Source: Anagrus nilaparvatae (taxonomy: Eukaryota > Arthropoda > Insecta > Hymenoptera > Mymaridae). Taken from it: 64,000 bases of DNA. The position numbers and the translations under genes were made by a program. The DNA lies in the NCBI GenBank assembly GCA_022575985.1, contig JAKSXM010000263.1, positions 8,722,001 through 8,786,000 of the forward strand, read 5' to 3'. Positions 56,740 to 64,000 of this stretch are shown in pieces. Below the pieces are notes generated by a model. The model was not told the DNA's origin, did no database searches, and saw only the letters and a program-made list of their open reading frames with translations. Position 1 is the stretch's first letter, and each line of letters begins with the position of its first letter.

Positions 56740-58290
56740 TAAATAGATAGATAAATAAAGAAAATAAATAAATAAATATTATCCTACCATCTACTATTGC
56801 TTGCGGTATTAAGAGTAACTGCAGGGATGATAGTATGTTAGAACAACAGCTGCAGTCATCCGTATAACCGCAATACGTCTTAATATCAGCCTATACCTTG
56901 GACTTCAAGTTTTTTGGTGCGGAGTATGTACTCCACATACTGGCCAATTTCGGACCATACTTCTTCATTTCGAAGCATCAGGGTAACCACATTCTCAGGT
57001 GTGATTTGATCGATGTTAGCTTCTAATTGAAACTTTTTAGCAGCCCACCTATCGCATTTGAAGAATGTGTGTTCCGGCGTGTCTTCTTTGCCAGGACAGT
57101 ATATACATTCAACACTATTCATCTTCTGGATCCGAAAGAGGTAGGAGAAAAAAAGTCCATGTCCACTTAGGAATTGGGTCAAAAAATAATTAATGTCCCC
57201 ATGCCCTCTATTTATCCAAGGTGATATCTCTCCTATCAATCTCTTGGTCCATTTGTTCTCCGTGTAGTCGGTCCAGCGTTTCTGCCAATCGCTTTGGCTG
57301 ATCTGGTGCGAAGTAGCCTTCGCGCGGTCAATACCTTCCCTCTCTTTGTTCAGATAGATATACTGTCTCTCAAGAGCCAGCAGATCTATCGGGATTTCCC
57401 CAGCAATGACTAGAGCTGCTTCCAACGACACTGTTAGATAGGCACAGGAGATTCGCAGGGCTCCTTGCCTCTGCACGCTCGTAAGTTTAGACGCATAAGT
57501 GACTTTCTTTATGCAGTCGGCCCATACTTCTGCACCATACAGTAGTATGGAGTGGGTTACCGACATAAGAAGCCTGCGTTTTCCAGTCTTAGGTCCGCAC
57601 GTGTTTCTCATGAGCCTGCTTAATGCAGTAGTGGACCTGGCAGCCTTTTCCGTACTTCTCCGAATCTGCGCCATGAAGGTCAGTTTCGTATCCAGCAGCA
57701 CTCCTAAGTACTTTAAGTGTTCCTTCGTTTCTATCCTATCCTCCCCAATACATATTGGGATAATAGTCTCAATATGCTTACGGGTGAATAGGACAATCTC
57801 AGTCTTCGCCGTTGCAAGCCTTAGGCCGTGGTCTTCCATCCAGTAATTGACCCCATGCATTGCCTGATTCAGTTTCTCCTCGGCGATTTTTTCATTTTTT
57901 GCCGTAATTACTAGGACCAGGTCGTCCGCGTAGGCTACAGTAAAAGTATCAGCCGGCATTGGTAGCCTTAGTACCTGGTCGTACATGATGTTCCATAGAT
58001 GCGGTCCAAGGACCGATCCTTGAACTGCACCTGCAGTTACTTTCCTCACTCTTGTTTCTTATGCAGTTTCAAAGATTATTTCCCGATCACTCAGGTAGCT
58101 GCTGATTATTCTTCACAGGTATTTTGGCACCCGGAAGTTCCTGAGTCCCTCCATGAAATCGCTCCATCTTGCTGAGTTAAAGGCATTTTTCACATCGACG
58201 GTCACTAATAGCGTGATCTTTCTCGAATAGTGATTACCAGTCTGTGGGTTTTCGATTGCCCGAACAATACTGCTTAAGTTAATAGTACCT
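56740..58290 (-). mobile_element. R1-clade non-LTR retrotransposon, copy C (3' part)
   Basis: A 5'-truncated element: the RT starts near 58290, the coding frame ends at 56886, and a short 3' untranslated part leads into an ATTT-type microsatellite tail (about 56780-56740) instead of poly(A). It differs in sequence from copies A and B, so it is another family of the clade. Confidence 0.8.
56886..58290 (-). pseudogene. R1-clade ORF2, RT C-terminal half and zinc knuckle
   Basis: The upstream part (58290-58050) reads VDVKNAFNSARWSDFMEGLR and SSYLSDREI in RT, with at least two stops. The following 387-codon frame is open to a stop at 56886. It contains GAVQGSVLGPHLWNIMYD, the catalytic VAYADDLVLVI, LATAKTEIVLF and KYLGVLLD. 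A C-terminal domain follows with LLYGAEVWAD, and a CCHC-type knuckle CIYCPGKEDTPEHTFFKC lies near residue 320. The order and wording fit the R1 clade. The long intact stretch suggests a fairly young copy, though it lacks endonuclease and ORF1. Confidence 0.9.
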
Positions 58291-58299
58291 TAAAATTCT

Positions 58300-58700
58300 A
58301 AACTTTCAAAATAAGTTATTGAATACAGAAATTGAATAATAATATTTTCGGCTTTCATGTATATTTATGCCTTTCCATGCATGAACTTACGTGAACATAC
58401 AGAGACAAAATTCAAGCATGATCATGTATTATATGTCAATCATGATAATGTATGATCATGTATAAAATCCGATTCCATGGGATTTGAAATAATAACATTT
58501 CTATAAAACAAGACAATTTTAAAAAACACGTAAGTGGATTATATTCTGCTAAATTCAATACTATTATTTTATTGTTATCATTGCGTAAAAAGAATTGAAA
58601 TTACAATTTTAAAAATAGTATATATTCTGCTATATTCAATACTATTATTTCAAATTTTCGAAGATACGAGACTCTATACGAAAAAAAAATTAAATTGAGG
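58300..58700. other. AT-rich DNA with ATGATCATGTAT words
   Basis: No gene. ATGATCATGTAT-type palindromic words cluster at about 58420-58460. Confidence 0.4.
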
Positions 58701-60260
58701 TATAGTTACTGCTAAATTCAATACTAATTTTTCAATGCTATCCTTGTATAAAAATAGTTGAAATTACAACATTTCAATAAAAGTATATATTTTTTGTTTA
58801 ATCCTTTCAAAAAAGAGAAAACTAAAGAATACCATTTAGTGAAATTTTTTATTTTTTCATGTATAGGACACCCGATATCCATTTTTCTATTTAATGAAAT
58901 TTTTTGAATTTTTTTATGTATAAAACACCCGATCATACAGATTGATATTTTTGCAGTTTTTTGACTTTGTAGACAGACAATGTGATTTTTTCTATAAAGT
59001 TAAATTTTTTGAATTTTTCATGTATATTTTCTATATTTTTTCATGTATATTTATTTTCATACAATATGAAAAAACTATAAAAATTTAAATCTATATTGTC
59101 TGCTTTTTGATATATGAAAAAACTCTAAAAATTTTAGTTTGAAATAAGATAGATATCGGCATTTTAAGAATAAAAGAAACAAAAGTTAAAAAAATTTTAC
59201 TGCATAGTAAAATTTATATTGACTGTTTACAATATGAAGATACAACAAAAATTTCAATCTATATTGTCGGCTGTTTTATGTATGAAAAGTCTTATTTATG
59301 AACAAAAAATAGTAAATGTTGTAACTATGTTGTTACATTTGTTGTTACAACTATAATGTTGTTACTGTACTATGCTGATAATAGGCATGGTTGAGAGGAA
59401 AGATAAAAAAACGAAAGACAGAGCGCTGACGCGCAGACAGCGTTCTACAGTAACGAGTTACAATCGATATTTTTTGTAACAATATCTTCATGCAAATTGC
59501 ATTTACGACCATGACTAATAATTATAATACTTAAAATAAGAAAAAAAATTAATTGATACTCTTATTTTTAAAAGAAATTTAGTTGTCACTCAATTTTAAA
59601 ATTAATCATTTCATTTAAAAATTTATTTGATAGTTTTATTTTTAAAAGAAATTTATTTGATACGCTTATCACATCCATAATTCTTTCTCTCTTTAACTCA
59701 TGCGCTGAAGGAATATAAAATAATGCGTCTAAATCAATATGACTATATATTACATTCTAGTATCTTCTTACATTACGAAGATTTTTTCTCACTTCAATAA
59801 AAGACCTCTGCTTCATTCACATAAACTCGTCGATATGCTATACATATGAAGATAGCGTTACAAAAAAATCATAAATATTTCACTCTATAGTAAAATTCAT
59901 ATTGACTGTCTACAATATAAAAAAACAGCAAAAATTTCAATCTATATTGTTTTATATATAGAGAATCCTAAAAATATGACCATAGAGTAAAATGGATATC
60001 GGCTGTACTATTTATGAAAAAACATAAAATTATAAAAATTTCACTCAATAGTAAAATTTATATTGGCCGTCTGCATTATGAAAAAAAATCAAATTTTTCA
60101 ACCTATGTTGTTGGCTGTTTTAAATACGAAAAAACCCAAAAAATTTCACTATAGAGTAAAATGGATATCTTCTGTCATTTTTATGAACAATCAAAAATGA
60201 TGAAAAATTTCATTATATAGTAAAATTCATATTGATTGTCTACAATATCAGTTGTGATGA
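58700..60260. repeat. degenerate repeat field, unit about 60-65 bp
   Basis: Phrases like AAAATTTCAATCTATATTG, GTAAAATTCATATTGACTG and TCTACAATATGAAAAAA recur many times with heavy divergence. The field is interrupted at about 59300-59860 by unrelated DNA containing GACAGAGCGCTGACGCGCAG. Confidence 0.55.
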
Positions 60261-60394
60261 ATATGAAAATAGAAAATATTTAAATATTAATTTAATGAAG
60301 AAAATTACTTTTTTATTATTTTCTTATTTATAAAAATAAGAATGTTAAATAAAAATATAATGATCAGAATGGAACAAATTTTTGATGAAATGTT

Positions 60395-60640
60395 ATCTTT
60401 ATTTCAATGAAAAACTACAATACAATTAATTACAATTACAATTCAATACAATTAAATACAATAACGATTTTTATAATTAAAAGACAATTATAAAACATTT
60501 AAAACCTTTGTGAGGTTTAATTAAAGGATTTAAGGTAAGTTACAATTAATTACAATTAGTTACAATTACAATTCAATACAATTAGTTACAATTACAATTC
60601 AATACATATAATTACAATTACAATTCAATAAAATTAAAAA
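60395..60640. repeat. TACAATTA-type simple repeat
   Basis: Irregular runs of TACAATTA and CAATACAATTA occupy 60415-60460 and 60540-60640. Confidence 0.75.
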
Positions 60641-60739
60641 AAATTATTTTTGAAGTTCAAAATATTTCTTGCACAAAAAAAACCATGCAACGATTTATTA
60701 AAGGAAAATTTATTAATAGGAAAAAGTATTTTCCTATTT

Positions 60740-61490
60740 TCCAAGATGGCGGATTAGAAAATATGGAAAAGCAACTTTCTACATTACCTGGGGGTATTTA
60801 AGGATAAGAAAAATATTTTTATGAATGAAAATATTTATTTTTTCACCGCAATGTATTTTCCGAATTTCCAAGATGGCGTACCAAAAAACATTACAGAACT
60901 TTTTACATTCGCTAGGGGTTTTTGAGGTTAGGAAAAACGTTTCTATTTATAAAAAATTCATTTTTGATTTAAAAATTTTCAAAGATGGCGGACCAAAAAA
61001 TATGGAATAGCAACTTTCTACGTTACTTGGAGGTATTTAAGGATAAGAAAATTGTTTTTATGAATGAAAATATTTATTTTTTAACTGCATTATATTTTCC
61101 GAATTTCCAAGATGGCGGACCAAATAACATTACATATCTTTTTACATTAGCTAGGGGTTTTTGAGGTTAGGAAAAACGTTTTTATTTATACAAAATTAAT
61201 TTTTTCACTTCAAAATTTTCCAAGATGGCGGACCAAAAAATATGGAAAAGCAATTTTTTACATTACCTTGGGGTATTTAAGGATAGGAAAAATATTTTTA
61301 TGAATAAAAATATTTATTTTTTCACCGCATTATATTTTCCGAATATCCAAGATGACGGACCAAAAAACACTACAGAACTTTTTACATTAGCTAGGGGTTT
61401 TAATTGAGGTTAGGAAAAACGTTTTTATTTATAAAAAATTCATTTTTTCACCCCAACATATTTTCTGACTTTCTAAGAGATGGTGGACCA
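60740..61490. repeat. 240-bp higher-order tandem repeat carrying AAGATGGCGGACC
   Basis: AAGATGGCGG-like words occur at 60743, 60870, 60982, 61109, 61222, 61349 and 61475. The intervals alternate at about 127 and 113 bp, so a two-part unit of about 240 bp is repeated three times. The two halves differ: one follows with TATGGAAAAGCAACTTT, the other with CATTACAGAACTTTTTACAT. The short frames through it are artefacts. Confidence 0.9.
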
Positions 61491-61499
61491 AAAAATTTT

Positions 61500-62660
61500 A
61501 ATTTAAAAAAAAGCTTAGTAACTGAAAAAAATTGTTGGTTTAAATCTAAGAAAAAAGCTTAATAACTTTTAAAAAATTTTTGGTTTAACTTTAAGGAAAA
61601 AGCTTAGTAAACTTAAAACAGTTTTTTCCTTCTTCTATTTACAAAAGCTTTATCTCTGCTTTAATAATAAAATCAAAATGGCAAAAAAGAAGGCTAATGG
61701 GGATATGGGATGATTCAAAAGTATATAACAACTGAACATAAAAAAGAGTATCTTAATTTAAATATTGATAGTTTTTATGTATAGATGAAGAAAAATAAGT
61801 TTTTTTAAGCTTAAAATATTTACAAAAATTAGTTACTTTTGTTTTAGTATGCGTTTTTTTTTTTTGGGTCATTTTGACCGTATTTTGAGGTACAGAAAGT
61901 TAAAAACTAACACGTTATGGTTTCGTCTTAAGCGTAATGCGCCTATGTTTTTCGGGTACTGTGTGCGTTTTGATTTTTTTCGTTATGTTTATTCCATATT
62001 CAGAAAAAAAATTTTCTTTAAATTGAATTAGTTATCTAGTCATATTTTTGGCTGAAAAAGAGCATAGACGTACTCCACTTATTTCCAGCCAAATAACACC
62101 TTTCATATCCATAATTAGGAATGTCCATAATTAATTTTATTTTAAAGACGTTGAAAATATTAGTTCAAAAAAGACCATGGGTGTATTTTGCCCATGACGC
62201 ACCAGGATAGCAACCACGGAAATATCAAAACGTAGTCATCTTGATGATTTTGCATTTTAATTTGGTAATTATTAATTTCGAAAATACGCTTTATGTTGCC
62301 ACTGACTAAGAAATATCATATTTACGGCTCGTGTCCAGAAAATTAAAGAATGGCCCAAATCAAACGTAAATTAGCTTCTGAGGCGAAGCCGAGAATGGTA
62401 ATCTGCGATTTGGGGCATTCTTTATTTATGGACATGGGCCTTATAAAATTTTTTTGTACTTTCGTGGGTACTGTAAAGAAAAATTATGCTTGGCCCTCTG
62501 CCGTAAAAAAAGAATTTCCCAGGTGGCATTTTTTTTCGCAATTTACGTGTGATTTGGACATTTTTTCATTTTTGTGGTCAAGGATAGAAACATAATATTT
62601 CATTAATGGCAGTAAATTTGCCATATTTCTTACATGTTATTTTGATTTTTGCAATTAATT
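61500..62660. other. unassigned DNA with one CATGGG palindrome
   Basis: 61500-61640 has repeated AAAAAGCTTAGTAAC words. 62176-62196 is the fourth 21-nt CATGGG...CCCATG palindrome. TACGGCTCGTGTCCAGAAAA near 62322 resembles the complement of 35513-35535. The frame at 62350-62595 has no recognisable domain. Confidence 0.45.
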
Positions 62661-62669
62661 TGCATTTAA

Positions 62670-62823
62670 GGGAGTGTAAGTGTGGCACTATTACAAAACA
62701 GATATTGAAAATATTAGGTGAAAACGTTCTTTACTATTAAAAAATACGATGACCAAAATCTCAAAACGTTTTCACCAAATATTTTCAAATTCTGTTCTGT
62801 AATAGTTCCACACTTATACTCCC
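62670..62823. mobile_element. 154-bp TTAA-flanked palindromic MITE
   Basis: TTAA flanks on both sides (62666-62669 and 62824-62827). GGGAGTGTAAGTGTGG on the left pairs with CCACACTTATACTCCC on the right, and the arms run to within about 20 bp of the centre (AACGTTCT / AAACGTT). Confidence 0.75.
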
Positions 62824-63016
62824 TTAAAACAATAAGTAAAAAATATGATGAACGTTTTAAAGATCTCCGTAAAAACTGCAAGGATACTTTTTGTGGCATC
62901 AAAATCGTGGGTTGGTTACACTTTTCTGTATGCCTTCCTAATATGTGCGAGTGAGACAAGCCTACTTAAATTCTCTTAAATGATGCCCTAAACAGCATCC
63001 CTGAAAAACTGTATAA

Positions 63017-63805
63017 GGGCGATTATTTCTCAAGCCAGCCACCCCCCTCTGTCCAAAAATGGTGGCAAATTAAAAAGATTTGGGTTTTCTCAAATTAACT
63101 GGAAAAGGGTCTAGTGAAGTTTTTGTGAAAAATGGTAGTCTTTTCATACATAAAAAGTGTGCTGAATATCAGGGGGTTTGATTGAGTAGTTTCCGATTTA
63201 GCAATTTTCGGGTATTAACGGGTTGGTAAGGTAGAACAGTTACCAACATTAGTTTTTTTTAAAATAATTAATTTTGGCCCTTAATACTCTTAAAAAAATG
63301 GGTCAAAATTTGTTTCAGAATCACCCATTAAATTGCTCAATCCAAAACTAATCGATGAAATCCTCTGATATTCGGCATATTTATTATGTATCAAAAGACT
63401 GTTATTTTTCACTAAAACTTATTTATTTTCGATATGCAGGTTCAGAAATATCAACAGTCAATGTTGACGTTTTTTAAATCTACATAGCACCCAGAAAACT
63501 TTTTAAGGAATCAACTAACTACCACGCAAGTGGTCTCATTTTCTTTATGTTTTAATAAATAACCAATTTTGAGAGAAAAAAATTTCAAAAAACTTACCGT
63601 TAATCTACTTTTATTATAATTTTTCTGATTTTTAAATTTTGACATGTCACCGTTCAGTGCCTATAATGGGCACAGTAGATTTACAGAGTTGAGAAGGCCA
63701 ATTAGAATAAAAAATTAGACCCTTTTCCAGTCAATTTGAGAGAACCAAAATTTTTTTAAGTTGCCACCATTTTTGGACAGAGGCTGGCTTGAGAAATAAT
63801 CGCCC
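63017..63805. mobile_element. foldback element, copy 2 of the 24970-26010 family
   Basis: The ends GGGCGATTATTTCTCAAG and its complement are perfect, followed by CTGTCCAAAAATGGTGGCAA. The inner arms match copy 1 (TAAAAAGTGTG..., AATGGGCACAGTAGATTTAC), but the left arm has a large deletion and an added segment, GGTAAGGTAGAACAGTTACC, at about 63226-63280 that resembles 11755-11800. TA-rich flanks on both sides. Confidence 0.8.
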
Positions 63806-64000
63806 ATATATATTAAACTGCCAAAAAAAAAATCGACTTTTCGAATTTTTAAGGTGCTCAAGCGTTTTTGGATGTCATTTAATGAAAAAATAAGTTCTAC
63901 GTAAACCGCATCTAAAAATATTTAGTCGTTGGACAGCGCCAAAGCATTTTCGATTTTTGAAAATGGGCTCAGGAACGTCGGGGGAGACTAAAGCTACTAA
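63806..64000. other. window end, nothing recognised
   Basis: No gene or repeat could be supported in the last 195 bp. Confidence 0.4.

Noticed and set aside
62350..62595. 81-residue frame starting MAQIKRKLASEAK
   Set aside because: No recognisable domain; part of the segment resembles repeat sequence near 35.5 kb and the frame is not long for its local composition.

Overview
This window looks like nuclear DNA from an arthropod, most likely an insect. It is strongly AT-rich by eye. It carries R1-clade and BEL/Pao retroelements typical of insects, spliceosomal splice sites (including one 61-bp intron), an ELOVL6-type exon and a MOV10/Armitage-type helicase remnant. The order cannot be settled from this sequence; a hymenopteran is only a guess. 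I see no bacterial operon, rRNA, convincing tRNA or CRISPR array.

Host genes are sparse. A short ubiquitin-like exon lies at 1433-1676 (+). The terminal exon of an ELOVL6-type fatty-acid elongase lies at 17883-18433 (+). A decayed MOV10/MOV10L1 (Armitage)-like RNA helicase, still holding one short intron, lies at 20902-22212 (-). Almost everything else is repetitive.

Layout: 2.4-12.5 kb holds foldback and TTAA-flanked elements plus Jockey/CR1-like and BEL/Pao fragments. 12.5-14 kb holds an R1-clade fragment. 15-22.7 kb holds the ELOVL6 exon, the helicase relic and unassigned AT-rich DNA. 22.7-29.1 kb holds three long inverted-repeat elements. 29.4-31.9 kb is a 138-bp satellite abutting an LTR-like sequence. 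33.3-41.7 kb is one hAT transposon with long terminal inverted repeats and a perfect 8-bp target duplication (TACGGCAC). Between its ends, in the same orientation, lie a frameshifted hAT transposase and a second reading frame with the Cys-box, zinc-finger and His-box layout of a ubiquitin-specific protease (C19). 42-48.6 kb holds nested foldbacks. 48.8-51.4 kb is an R1-clade copy with ORF1 and ORF2. 51.4-55.2 kb holds a paralogue of the repeat into which the hAT element inserted, and a 177-bp array. 55.6-58.3 kb holds retroelement 3' ends with a long open RT-C-terminal frame. 58.7-63.8 kb holds divergent tandem repeats and small TTAA or foldback elements.

The hAT element with a protease-like companion gene is the strongest candidate for a little-described system. 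Other points of note are the set of unrelated TTAA-flanked inverted-repeat elements, a 24/25-bp minisatellite family linked to one of them, a 21-nt palindrome in four copies, and a satellite whose unit also occurs as dispersed single copies. All calls were made by eye. Element edges without a stated target duplication are good to about 10-50 bp.
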